Shown here: positions 1 through 11,431 of the stretch, in pieces
How positions within the stretch are numbered: position 1 is the first letter of the stretch
Layout: every line of letters begins with the position of its first letter
Notes under the pieces: generated by a model
Database searches by the model: none
Told to the model about the DNA's origin: nothing
Seen by the model: only the letters and a program-made list of their open reading frames with translations
From: Albifimbria verrucaria
Taxonomy: Eukaryota; Ascomycota; Sordariomycetes; Hypocreales; Stachybotryaceae
DNA: 64,000 nucleotides
Reading direction: 5' to 3'
Assembly (NCBI GenBank): GCA_020081605.1
Contig: JAHREC010000009.1
Location: forward strand, 806,001 to 870,000
Position numbers and translations under genes: made by a program

Positions 1-324
1 AGCTGATTTAAGCTGTAGATCTAACGTGGTAACAGCAGCAGCAGCTACATATCCATTAACTTACTGTGGTTACTGCACTTACCCAGCGCGGTATTGGGGT
101 GATAAACAGGTAGTTGGCTACACTACTGTCCATTGTAAACCCCAGCCACTAATTCTACTGTAGTTCAGCCACTCAGGTCTCTGTGATTTTTCGGCCTCAT
201 CGTTCTGCTTCAAGTATTGACAGTTCTATTAATATATGTATTGTGAAGTATAAAAATTTATCCCGGTATTAACTAGTATGATTCCTGCCGAAATGGCGGA
301 GAGGCACCTTCAGCTCTATAATCC
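1..324. other. Intergenic, no gene seen
   Basis: This is the 3' flank of the gene that ends at 325 on the minus strand. It holds a short CAG triplet run near 33-44. I see no coding region or RNA gene. Confidence 0.5.
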
Positions 325-1566
325 TCACAGCTTAACAAGTTCAGCATCGTCAAAGTAGATCTTGGAGCCCATAACGCAACTGCCTGGAAGGAAGATAGAG
401 ACACCGGCACCCGTAAGGCGGTCGGCGCTCCAGTTGCATGTCAAGCTAAGCTGATACCATTTACCAACTGCTGTGGTTCCGCTCGTTGTGGCAAGGCTGA
501 AAAAGTTGTTCGGAGCAGTGCTGCAGCCGACATAGATGACGGAGCAGGCGGGTGTATCCTGCGTTACCCAGACGGTAAACTTGTAACTTTGACCCGCCTC
601 CACGGCGGCGGGCTGGTACATGCCAGTGATGGCCCGGTTATCGATGGTTACAACACCAGACTGGCTGCCCGAGTGAGACTTGCTTGAGTCAACAGACAGG
701 ATGCCGGTGCTGCCAAATCTGACCCAAGGTTGCAAGGAGCTGGATTCGAAGTCGCCATTGATGAGCTTGCTTGTAGGTGCAGCTGGAGTTTCAGATGTGC
801 TTGTCTTGGTGACAGTCGTAGTTGAGATGGTGGAAATAGTGGCCGCGGGTCCAGTTTCGGTCACAGTAGTCGTCTCATCATAAATAACAGTAACGGAAGT
901 GGCAACCACAGACGTTACAGGCACAGTAGTCAAAGCAGTGCTGGGAAGAGTGACTGTCGTGGTGCTAGCAGGAGCAGTAATTGTTGTAGCACTTGAGGCA
1001 CCGATGCACGAGCAGGCGCTGGAGAAGCGGACGGCTCCAGAGCATGGGCTTGCGTAGGCCGGGATGGTCTGAGTGGCTGCCCGCTTGAAGACCGTGACGG
1101 GATCAGTAGTGATAGTAACAGTTTCAGTATAGACAGTCTCGGTGGGAGTCTCCTGAATTGTAGATGTGAAGGTATCGTGGACTGTCTGGGTTACAGTAGT
1201 TTCCTCTACGAGAGTCTCAGTCAACTCCGCAACAGCCGTATACTCGGTAGCAGTTCTGTATGCTCATGTTAGAAATCAGAGACGGAGACGTGCATCTAGA
1301 TGAGGCATGACAAAAGACATACACTACTGGGGTGGAGGTAACGGTGAGAAACGCAGCGCAGTCAGCTTGGGCCTGTGCAAGCCTCGTCTGTGGTGATGTG
1401 GCTCTCAATGCTGAGGTTCATTGTCAGTGGCTGTTTCGTTATTTTTTAGATATAAGCGCTTGAACATACCTCTTAAGCAGTTGTCCGCATTGCACACACC
1501 CCGGGGAACAAGGGCTGAGGCACCAGATGCCGCAATGAGAGCAGCAAGGAAGGGTTGAGAAAACAT
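325..1566 (-). CDS. Secreted Thr/Val-rich protein with carbohydrate-binding-like domain
   Basis: Three exons join cleanly in frame (1566-1470, 1410-1323, 1255-325) to give about 371 residues. All introns are GT-AG. The first 18 residues (MFSQPFLAALIAASGASA) form a signal peptide. A short Cys-containing segment (NADNCLRALRA, AQAQADC) follows and is common in fungal secreted proteins. Next come about 130 residues of Thr/Val/Ser-rich sequence, probably O-glycosylated, and a C-terminal domain of about 140 residues starting LINGDFESSSLQPW. That domain resembles the beta-sandwich CBM_4_9/galactose-binding group: NGDFE start, paired cysteines, and the FDDAELVKL ending. The protein probably acts at or outside the cell wall. 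No catalytic residues are visible, so an enzymatic role is not supported. The reading frame has no break. Exact ligand unknown. Confidence 0.8.
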
Positions 1567-4177
1567 ATTGGCACTTGATCAAGACGACTTCTGATGAAGA
1601 GACACTATGAGAATATACTGGCTGGGAGGACGCAAGCGGCTATATTAAGTGTACCCGTTCAGCGTTTTGTTTGTTATTGCTCACCATCTCACTTGCGCTT
1701 CGACCACGTTCCGGACCAGGCTAGAGATACTATTGACCTTCAGCTGAGCTGAATCTCCTAGTTCTGGTAAGTAGCCGGGGTTCAGCTAGTGTAACCCAGG
1801 ACACAGCGCTGTGGGTCTACACTGAGTTGGGCAATTTATTGGTAGTCTAGCCCTCAATAAGCCACGCTTAGGCCGTGATCTCTTAAGGGGAGCAAAGCTC
1901 CGAGTGAGTGAACGCGTAACTATTGGTAAAGCGGGCACCAAATACGACAGCACGGCGGAAAGACTGTACTTGAAGTGTAAGCTATTCTAATAATCTTGTA
2001 AGAATCAGAGCATCACTGATCCGTGCGTTGTACACGAAACGATTTAATGCCCACGATCGTTAGTATACTTTCCGTTACAACCAGAGCACCAGCACCAGCA
2101 CCAACATACTGGCACAATCTCTCCATAAGACCTTGACACAAGGTGAATGGCGCGAAATTTAACGCAGCAGACTCATTCCCCTCTGGGAGTGTCCTATTAA
2201 AAATCCTGGAGTATCCAGGCCGGTTGCTTCATTACACGATGTTTTCAAGTGCAATTGAGAGTCTGCTCTCAGGACTTTCGCCGAATTCTTTTCTCCCGGA
2301 GCTAGGTCAATGAGATTCCATCTCCATCCAAACATCTAAACTGGAGCTAAATGTGTGCTAAACATTCTTGTGCTGCTGTCTCCGCCGCTACTGTCGGGGC
2401 CGATCGCCCATCTTAGTCCTTGCCACATCGTGGGTTAGTACAGAACATCGTGCTCGTTTGTGTGGCTTATACTGTAAAAGTGGCAAAAGACCTTACTTAT
2501 CTTGTATCAGATCCGATCCTACCCTGCAGAATACATTTTCCACGGTGTTAAAGATACAGTAGCTTGAAAATGGTAGGTGTACGATTCCTCCTTGCTTGTG
2601 CAGCTCAATACTCCGTTTCCATCCCTCAGTCTTGATCAAAGCCAGGTCGATAAGATGTGTGGTCGACCTCTGGGCTTCCAACATTAACACCTTTTTGCAC
2701 AGCACCTTTGACTCGTTGTTCCGCGTGGACATGCCTACAAAGGAACCAACATTGACATTGATGAAAGGTGTGAAGGAGACCGCTCAGCCCCTGAAGCGTT
2801 CCACTTGAGCCTTACTTCAGACAAACTGTGCCGGGGATGGTCGCCAAAACAGCAAAGCTTGTACGTGTTGTGAGACTAGTGATATGTGGTGCCCACAATG
2901 TAGAACTGGTCGCCAAAATTTGCTGGCTCGGTTTTGCGTGGCAAGGGCGGGACCATCAATACAGCCGGCTGTATAAAACCAAACCCCTGTTATTTTCACG
3001 GCTTTAGTCTTCTTTTGTCTGATTCTTTTTGAGCTGTTTGGATGTAGGATAAGAGTATGAAGTAATCGGTGCTAATCCCAAGGAGACAACTGTCTTTTCA
3101 TAGCCCATCAGTGCAGGCAGCGAAATGAGGTTTTTGATAGTTATAAATTACCCTTTATCACAGTATATCACCTGTTACAAGGTTTGCTGGTGATCGTCGT
3201 CAAAAACACAGTGATTGGCATCCTCTCGATGGCAAAAGTGCCAGCCTCCTAGAACCAATAACAAAGGCGATGAATCAGGTTTCGCGCCCAATATCCACAG
3301 CATCGATTTAAAGAAGTTTCTGGCAGAATTCCCTGAGCTGAAAGCGCTGCAAAGTTACCCAAAATATCCAAAGCAAACCACAAAAACGGCCACGACCAGC
3401 ACAGGCTATTGTTTGTCTACTTCGTCATGCACAGACGTTCAATCAAAATACCGGGCCTGATTCTAGCCAAAGAATAGCAAAAGTTTGTTCAGGATTTCAT
3501 CGCCGCCTACATGCCTGATAACACCTTGATCTCTAACCTGGTGATACGTCTCCATCATCTTGCACGTGGAACAACACGAGATACAAGCAGTTTAGACTTG
3601 CAAGCGAACGCAACTCAGATGGTCAGCTGCATCATCCTGGGCAGCGGTGAGGTGATGGAGGGGCATTTAAGCAGAAACGATGACTCTGATTGCAAAGACT
3701 TGTGAGCTTTTTGTAGGAAGAAGGGTTTATGAGTACAGAGAATACAGATTAACTCGACCAGGATGAAGCGGATGAATAATTAAAGCATCGTCCTACACTG
3801 GAACAGATGTTGGGACCTACGCAGATGGAATCACTGAAGACTGGCGTGCCTCGCTGAGGAATGGTTAGTTAGGGTAAAAATGACTTTATGTAAAGGCCAA
3901 ATTGCAACTGCGATTTCACCTTGCCTATGCTTCTGTACAAAAGACATCATTGGGTCCAATTAAAAGATATAGTTTAAAGGTTAAAGCGCTTTGATACTGG
4001 AATCTTATATGTTCTATCACCGAATCTAAAGCCTTTTGCTCAGGCAATGAAGCTAGACCGAGCGGTCCCAAAGCCATTTCTACTCAATATTGTAAAGGGA
4101 GAGATAGGTAATGTGGCTTTTGAAGTGTATAATTGTTTGCTTTTTTATTAGACCCTTCTGACTATCAAAGCCAAATG
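1567..4177. other. 2.6-kb stretch without a supported gene
   Basis: The left end is the promoter side of the minus-strand gene starting at 1566. Short open frames occur (for example 3215-3460 and 3511-3705 on plus), but none has a recognisable domain, a signal peptide or a splice structure. An 11-base direct repeat (GGTCGCCAAAA) occurs at 2839-2849 and 2908-2918, and a short CACCAG run occurs near 2090. It may hold decayed sequence, but I cannot identify an element. Confidence 0.4.
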
Positions 4178-6197
4178 CTAGTACATAAAACGAAGTCCTG
4201 AACGAGCCAGAACACGACCATTGGCAATATAATACTGAAGGTTTGCCAGCGAAGAGAGTATGACGCCTGCAACACTCAGACCAACTATAATCGTGAAACC
4301 GACGGGATAGTGAGGCGCGTCTTCTTCACGGAAAATGGCTTTGCCAACTAGACCTGAGCAGTTGGCAGCCATGATGTGGAGTGCCATGGTGATGGAACGT
4401 TCACCTGCTGATTTAGCATTTAGGGAAAGCCAAGAGCCATTGATGGCATCTAAAGATTTATTAGCTGGGAATTCTTCAAGTTTTGAGGACGGTCACATAC
4501 GCCACGGCCAGGAGAATGCCAAAGACATAGTGAGAATGGCGAACTTTAGATTGGCATTTGTTGAATCGACGAGGATGCGATTACCGATCTGACTGTGTTA
4601 GATAAAACGAAAGAGACGCAAGATCGTGGCAATCTTACATTGAAGCCCAAACCAAGGATGAAGCCCAGAGTAACCATGGGTCCTCGCACACCGATTTTAT
4701 CACTGATTGAATGATCGTCAGACGATTTTTCTCAAGATAAATTCTGGACTGAAACATACCACACCCAACCCCAGAATAGGTTGATAAATAGCAAGGCCCA
4801 GAATCCAATGGAAACCAAAGCGTTTGACTCCAGACGGCCAAAGCCAAAGCTGACTACCAGACTCGGAGCGTAGGATCCAAAAGCCGAGGCAGGTGAGAGA
4901 CCTGCGACGGTAAAGGCCAGATGGGGAAGTAAACGCCAGTTGGTTATCTTTTAAGTTAGTACTGGTAGAGACATCGTAGGCCTGTTGACAATATTGCACT
5001 TACTGTGCTCCTAAACTCATCCCAGGTAACATGTGTTCTAACTTGTCTTTTGGAAGGGTCATCGCGCAAAACCCGTTCCGATAAGATCAGAGCTTCGCGC
5101 TCGGTAAAGTAGCGAAACTTCAACAAAGAGACAGGGTTGGCAACTTCATTCGGAAAGTTGGTCAAGAATACAATGCCAATCACCACTGTGATCATACCCT
5201 CAATCTATCATGGTGATTAGAATAGGCCTGAGAAAGAATTATGACGCAATGGACTCACAATAAATAGCCATTGCCAGCCAGCAAGACCGGCTACACCTCT
5301 TAATTGAAGACTAGATGGAGTTAACATCATCTAGGAGCTCTTTCTCTAATCTTATTGTGAACTCACATTCCAAAGGCAATGATGCCACTCATTGCCGCGG
5401 CAGCTAAGTTTCCAATGAAGAACCATGAGAAACGCTTACTGATTTCATCTCTCTTGTACCAACGAGAGATTGTGAACAATGATGCGGGAATAAAACCAGC
5501 TTCGCAAAGACTTTGACGAGTCAGAAATCCGTGAGCAATGAACATGACAGTTAAACATACCCAAGCAACAGTCTTGTTACCATGAAAGCTGAAAGCCCTT
5601 TCTGAAAAGCTTGGAAAGTAGCGACCAACCCCTTTATTACATTAGTATTTGTTGAATGTGTATGGAAGCGTATTCTTACCAGGCAACAATCTGTGTTCCA
5701 ATCCAAAGTGTTGGGCCGATTTTATAAAGGACTAGATTGCTTGGAATCTGGGGGCATTCAGCAAAAGATCGTAGAAAGGCGAAGATGTTGTAGTGGTTTT
5801 GTGCCTTACCTCAAGCAGGATAATACCGAGAGACAAGATCTGCTGACCAGTATTGAACTGGTTTTGTGTGATGCCGACGTCCTTGAAGAAACCATCCGTC
5901 AAGGCGTTCCCGCTGTTACAGATTAGCAACAGTTAATTGTGAGCTTGAACAGAATAAACTTACATATTTCCCCGATCCAACTGTAGAACGAAGAATCCTA
6001 AAATGAGAAGTGGCATGAGGACGAAGTCAACCCTTGTTTGGAGTCAGTATGGTTCAAGCCGACGGACCGGGATTAAAAACCGACTTCCGGACCAGTCTCT
6101 TCTCCTCCTCTTCTGTCCATTCTACAGACTGTTCTGGGGAATGCGTTTCACTCCCACTGACATCGCCCTGAAGGGCTTCAAGCTGCTTTTCCGACAT
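4178..6197 (-). CDS. MFS permease, Dal5/anion:cation symporter type
   Basis: About ten short exons on the minus strand rebuild a roughly 500-residue, 12-TM transporter. The start is ATG at 6197 (MSEKQLEALQ) and the end is FMY-stop at 4178. Family hallmarks of allantoate/nicotinate/vitamin-type ACS permeases are present: VLMPLLILGFFVLQLDRGNI in TM1, a TM4-5 segment with CEAGFIPASLFTISRWYKR, GLAGWQWLFI before TM6, and AGERSITMALHIMAANCSG late in the protein. It would import a small organic anion across the plasma membrane. The substrate cannot be read from sequence. The frame breaks once, at the exon 4 donor: TGG needs one more G before GTAAGA (5679-5680). All other junctions keep frame, including the unusual GTCGGT donor at 6084. 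This is either an assembly undercall or a recent loss. Confidence 0.82.
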
Positions 6198-6542
6198 TTT
6201 GATTCTGAGTAGCAAATTGAAGGCCTCTGAAAAAGCTCTACAGAAAATCAAACTGACTGGCTAACAACGCCGCGCTGAATCCAAGCTACTCTTAACAATA
6301 CATGCAGCAAGGAACTCGGTGTTATTTAACAGAGCGAGCAAGTCTTCTTCGGACTAAGCCAAGACTTTTCAAAGACGTGATTTGCGCTAACATGGTTTTC
6401 CCGACTCTTGTTACCGACATATGGACCCTTCCGACGGCAGCTGTGACATCTCAAGCCAGATAAAGGACTTAATCAATTTCAGAACTTGGGTATGCATGCA
6501 GTTGATCATTAGCTTAGCTTCACATGAAGTGGTTGTACTTCG

Positions 6543-6565
6543 CGCCATCGCGATATGCGATGGCG
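6543..6565. repeat. Inverted repeat, 9-bp arms, 5-bp spacer
   Basis: The arms CGCCATCGC and GCGATGGCG flank GATAT. They lie between two divergent genes, about 315 bp from the sulfatase start. This could be a dimeric regulator site. There is no direct evidence of function. Confidence 0.55.
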
Positions 6566-6770
6566 TGAGTATCATGCCCCACACCACGACCCATGGATTC
6601 AAGCACAAAGCAGGGGCTTGACAATCACATCCCACGCGGATACGCACCATACTGGACCCTGGCTGGTTGATTGGAACATTTTTATGGTGTCATTATGGAT
6701 CAACGGTTCGGATGTCGGTCGATAGTCCGAAGTGGCTGCTTTGAGCTGCATGTTCGGAATGTGGGTGTAG

Positions 6771-6807
6771 CGAAGCAAAGCAAGGTGAAGCAAGACAGAG
6801 CAAGGCA
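6771..6807 (+). repeat. Degenerate GCAAG/GAAGCAA short tandem repeat
   Basis: Several imperfect copies of AGCAAAG/GAAGCAAG lie about 75-110 bp before the sulfatase ATG. It is a low-complexity promoter tract of unknown role. Confidence 0.4.
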
Positions 6808-6879
6808 ATATTAACCCGATCCATGTCCCGGGTAAAATCTACTCTTCATCAATACTACTGCAATTGGATTTATTTGACG

Positions 6880-8863
6880 ATGCCATTCAAGTTACCATTG
6901 CTGGTGTCTGCCCTTGCCGTGCTGTCCGGCGTGACCGCGTCGGATGGTGAGCAGGTCCCCTGGCTGGGGGCCATGCAGCGCCGAAGACGGAGACGAGCAG
7001 GCCCAACATCATTCTTGTGCTCACCGACGACCAGGACTTGCACATGGACTCTTTGAACTACACACCGAAGATACAAGAGCGACTTATTGACCAAGGCACT
7101 CTCTACAAGCGTCACTTCTGCACCACGTCAGTATGCTGCCCATCACGAGCCAGCTTGTGGACGGGTAAATTAGCACACAACACTAATGTAACTGACTTGA
7201 ATCCTCCGTATGGTATGATGGCTGTTTTTTTCGAGCTTTGAGAAAAGAGGCTGACCGGAATAGGTGGATTTCCAATCTTCGTCAAGAATGGTCACAATGA
7301 GAACTACCTGCCGGTGTGGCTTCAAAATGCCGGATATAACACTTTTTACACCGGAAAGATGTTCAACGCCCATACCATCTGGAACTATGACTCCCTCATT
7401 TGAAAGGATGGAATGGTTCTGTAAGTAAATCGAAGAGTTGCAGCCTGGCATAGCTTTTTGACTGATTAAACCAGGATTTCCTGCTGGACCCCAACACCTA
7501 CGACTACTGGAACGCGACCTTCCAACGCAACCACAATACCCCGTAAACCATCTCGGCGAATACTCTACAGACCTTGTCGCCGAGAAAGCCTTCGGTTTCC
7601 TAGATGACGCTGCCGCCGCCGCTAGCGAGAAGCCGTTTTTCTTGGGGATTTCCCCAATTGCTCCTCACAGCAATGTCAACAGCAGTGTTCTGAACCCAGT
7701 GAAAGGTCCAAATGATGATGTCCCGGTATCGGATGACAATTTTAGAGTCAGCATTCCCAGGGCTGCGAAGAGACATGAACATCTCTTCCTGACGCCCGTG
7801 TGCCGAGAACTGACAACTTCAACCCGGACAAGCCTTCCGGCGCAGATTGGATTAGGCGGCAGCCCAAGCTCAAAGATGAGCATGTCGAGTACAACGACCG
7901 TCACTATCGCGGCCGACTCCAAGCTCTCCAGGCTGTCGATGAATTGGTGGATGGTCTAGTTGAGCGACTGGAGAAGCATGGACTTCTCGATAACACGTAC
8001 ATCTTTTACACAACCGATAACGGTTATCACATTGGACAGCACCGCCTTCAGCCTGGAAAGGAGTGCGGTTATGAAGAGGACATCAATATCCCCTCATTGT
8101 CAGAGGCCCCGGGGTTCCGAAGGGTGAGGTTGCCGAGGTTGTTACTGCTCACATTGACCTGGCGCCAACGTTCCTGTCGCTGGCTGGTTCGGCATTGCGG
8201 GCGGACCTTGACGGAACACCCATCCCATTGTCACGAACTGATCTCACCACCTCTTCCTTGGAAGCTTCGCGAGAGCACGTGAATGTGGAGTATTGGGGAT
8301 GGGCTATCAGTGAAGGCAAATGGGGTTCAATGGCGGTGATGATAAGAGAATTTTCAACAACACTTACAAGTCACTACGTGTGATTGGAGAGGGCTACAAC
8401 TTGTACTATGCTGTTTGGTGCTCTAACGAACACGAACTTTATGACATGACGGTAAGTAATTTGGATGTGTCTGACCTGTTCATTCAACTAATGCCGTATA
8501 CAGACCGATCCGGGTCAGCTTATTAACTTGCTACATCACGACGAATCTGCCAGCAAGGCCAAAAGCACTATTCTAGGTCTTTCTGTAGACAAGGTGATTA
8601 CTAGACTGGATGCACTTCTCTTTGTGCTCAAGTCTTGCAAGGGATCGACCTGCTCGCAGCCATGGAGATCTCTTCATCCTCAAGGCAATGTGAAAAACTT
8701 GCAGGATGCTTTGTCTTCACGGTATGATGAGTTTTATGAGCGTCAAGTGCGGGTAGAGTTCAATTATTGTGATGAAGGCTACATTATTGCGGCAGAGGGA
8801 CCGCAGTTTGAGAAGGATGGTGCTGTGTACTGGGAGGGTTCGAGCTGGAGTGATTGGACTTAA
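6880..8863 (+). CDS. Secreted sulfatase (arylsulfatase family), frame-broken
   Basis: The protein starts at 6880 with a signal peptide (MPFKLPLLVSALAVLSGVTA). The alkaline-phosphatase-fold sulfatase core follows: PNIILVLTDDQD with metal-binding Asp residues, SVCCPSRASLWTG carrying the CxPxR motif whose first Cys would become formylglycine, YTGKMFN, and a late metal site YTTDNGYHIGQHRL. It hydrolyses sulfate esters, probably outside the cell. Introns include GTATGA...TAG near 7213-7263 and GTAAGT...ACAG near 8453-8501. A 32-base intron at 6947-6978 is needed to link the signal peptide to the core and is unusually short. Five further breaks each need one base in a short run: 7393-7395, 7539-7543, 7788-7789, 8090-8093 and 8322-8325. 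The C-terminal part (8528-8863) is intact. As written the frame is broken. The uniform pattern argues for sequence error over true decay. Confidence 0.8.
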
Positions 8864-9350
8864 AATTAAAGTAGCACCGCGTTGTAAAAGTAAATCAACG
8901 TAGAATGATCACTAAATACAGTATTAAACATTGCCCTTGTTAATGTATACATTTGACTGTAGACAAACTGCATAACACCACCAGGGGCGAAGCCTTCTTC
9001 TGCACAAAGTAATCCAATTGGTATTTCTAAAGAGCATATATGAAAACAAAACAAGAAAATTTCTCAAGCCTCTTCATATGGACATGACGTGCGCCCTTAT
9101 CGTTGAACACACACCCGAGGTCTGCCAAGACCCAGTGAGAACTTGCATATGGCGATTGCGTGCTCACGATAGTGCGGCGCCGGACCCCCATCCGTAATGA
9201 CCCGCCAACAAGGGATGGCGCTATGAATGCACAAGGTAATTGGAGCTAATGTTTGGCGCTTGGTTCGTGCTATTTATCTAAATGGTGGCTGCAAAGCTGT
9301 CCAACTCTGCTGGCGTTCGTCTGCTCATTACCTTTGGGCACCTGTGTATC
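8864..9350. other. Intergenic, no gene seen
   Basis: It holds the 3' end of the sulfatase and the promoter of the downstream MFS gene. No coding region or RNA was recognised. Confidence 0.5.
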
Positions 9351-11431
9351 ATGAGTCGAGAAAATGGGAACACCGGTGAATCCACTGAAAGGGATCCCCT
9401 TATCAGGAGTGATGAATTGGCTAAGCCAACACAGACCAATGGTCTAGAAAGTGGTATCCAGCGCCCTGACGAGCAACCGCTAGAGCAAATTTCCACAAAA
9501 ACAATATGGGGTATTGTCGACGTTGATGCTTGGTACGATACCTCACCGGTCGCTACAACTTAGTTCTAACTAGCTCTTAGGAGTGTTTATTGCTTCTGCA
9601 GATGGATCACTTGTAATTGCGACAAGTTCCGAAATCGCATCAGAGTTTCATCGCCTGTCAGAGGCCTCATGGCTTGTGACGGCTTACACGCTGGGGCAAT
9701 GCGCTTTCCAGCCCCTAGTAAGTTGTGACTTGGCACGTGTTAATTGTCGAAGCTTACAATGACTACAGTACGGGAAGCTGAGTGATATATTCGGGCGAAA
9801 GAGGGCTCTTGTTTTTGCATATAGCATCTTCTTGCTTGGGTGTGGCCTGTGGTAAGTATTTGGCATGCAGCATCACGAGCTATAGGACGAAGCTAAGTAT
9901 AATTTCTAGTGGTATCGGCAATGAGTATTGGCATGTCATCGCTGGACGAGCTATTAGCGGAATTGGTGGCGCAGGAATGTCTGGCCTTGTTAGTGTCGTG
10001 ATAGCAGGTACGTTCTATCTGCGCTTGCAAAAGTGTGGTTCTGTTCCAAATGTGCTGATTGTCGACAGATATGCTCCCTATTCGTCAAGTTGCTACCTGG
10101 AGGAGTTATGTCAATGTCATAGCGACCCTTGGTAGATCCAGTGGTGGCCCTGTGGGAGGGTGGTTGGTTGACACCATGGGCTGGCGATGGTTAGTGGTGA
10201 TCTCCCAGATTCATTGAACTCTGAGCTAACAAGAAACAATAGGGCTTTCCTCGGTCAATGTCCCATTGCTGCTCTTTCAATCATCCTGGTCCTTTGGAGG
10301 CTTCCGGAAGCAGTTCACCCTGCACGAGAGCCTGTTGAAGGAAGCAAGACCGCAAACCTCAGAACCCAGCTGGCCCGTATCGATATCTTTGGTGCTTTGC
10401 TATTACCATCTATGCTTGTTTCATTTTTCGTCGCTCTTGATTTCGTCGGCAAGTCATACTCCTGGTTTTACACAGCACCCTTGGAGTACTTACTCTTTTG
10501 CTTGCCATTCTTTTTGTTTGGGTGGAGAAGTGTTACGCCAAGGAGCCTATCTTCCTGATAGAACTTGTTACACGCCGAGATGTCCTGACAGCAAATGCAA
10601 TCGTTGCACTCCAGCTGGGTGCTCAGTTCATTGTAAGTGAAACTTGATTGTGAATGTCATGCTTGACTAATACTATTTGTGCAGGTCTTCTACACAGTAC
10701 CATTATATTTCCGCATAACAACAGGCATGTCGATTGCTGCTGCTGGCAGCCACTTAATTTTGATGGTCGCTGGTAACATGATCGGCGGGATCGTGAGCGG
10801 CCACATCATAGGTCATACTAAGCGCTACAAGACATTGATATTCTTTGCGGTGTTCCTGGGGTGCACGTGTTATGCCTTACTTGTCGTTCGATGGCGAGGC
10901 AGTACAGCTTGGTATGACACGATTGTTATTGTATTGGGTGGACTAGGCATGGGAATCTCCCAAAGCGCTTCATTCATCCATCTTGCGGCAAGCCTCGACG
11001 CCAAAGACATTGCTATAGCAAGCATGAGCTGGTATCTCAGCATGAGTGTTGGCATGCTGGTTTCTATCAACCTCTTCAACGTGACTTACCAGGTGTCACT
11101 CAGCGCTTTCTTGAAACGAGCTTTGGAAGGATTCAAGGACGCGGATAAGGTCAGTCATCTTTCCAACCCCAATAATGAATTAGCAAGATTGACGCGGCTC
11201 CACAGATAATAAGCGGTGCCATCTCCGACATCGACTACATCGGCACCCTCCCGACGCATATCAAGAATTTGGTAATTGGGTCATATATCAACACACTGAC
11301 CCTGACCAATGGTAAGCTGCTGGACTTCATCCATAGGTACAGATTTTTAACATTGATCAGGTCTTGCGCTCATTTTTGGTGTCGGGTCCGTGGGGGCAGC
11401 ATTTGCTGTGAGAGAACACGAGTTGCGATGA
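9351..11431 (+). CDS. MFS exporter, DHA2 (14-TM) drug/toxin efflux type
   Basis: The start is ATG at 9351 after a short leader, and the end is EHELR-stop at 11431. Exons include 9351-9510, 9581-9717, 9769-9851 and 9910 onward, all with GT-AG borders. Family marks are: a hydrophilic N-terminus; TM1 with VFIASADGSLVIATSSEIA; the motif A-like loop YGKLSDIFGRKRAL; motif C-like LGRSSGGPVGGWLVDTMGWR, the antiporter signature of drug:H+ exporters; and a long TM10-14 half (10679-11209). It should pump a small molecule out across the plasma membrane. One break near 10489-10497 shifts the frame in TM9 and is repaired by a single base. Its neighbour is a sulfatase, with no evidence of a shared pathway. 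Confidence 0.85.

Larger units (their letters stand above)
6198..6879. other. Bidirectional promoter interval (permease / sulfatase)
   Basis: It separates two divergent genes. It contains a 9-bp perfect inverted repeat at 6543-6565 and a purine-rich GCAAG-type short repeat at 6771-6807. No gene is supported. Confidence 0.5.

Noticed and set aside
2080..2110. CACCAG short tandem run as a CRISPR-like or regulatory repeat
   Set aside because: There are only about three short copies without spacers. CRISPR is not expected in a fungal nuclear genome.
2368..3705. Possible transposase remnant in the gene-poor stretch
   Set aside because: No DDE/DDD motif, terminal inverted repeats or target-site duplication could be seen.
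6880..8863. Calling the sulfatase a true pseudogene
   Set aside because: All later breaks are single missing bases in short runs, and catalytic motifs are preserved. The same pattern occurs in many other genes of the window.
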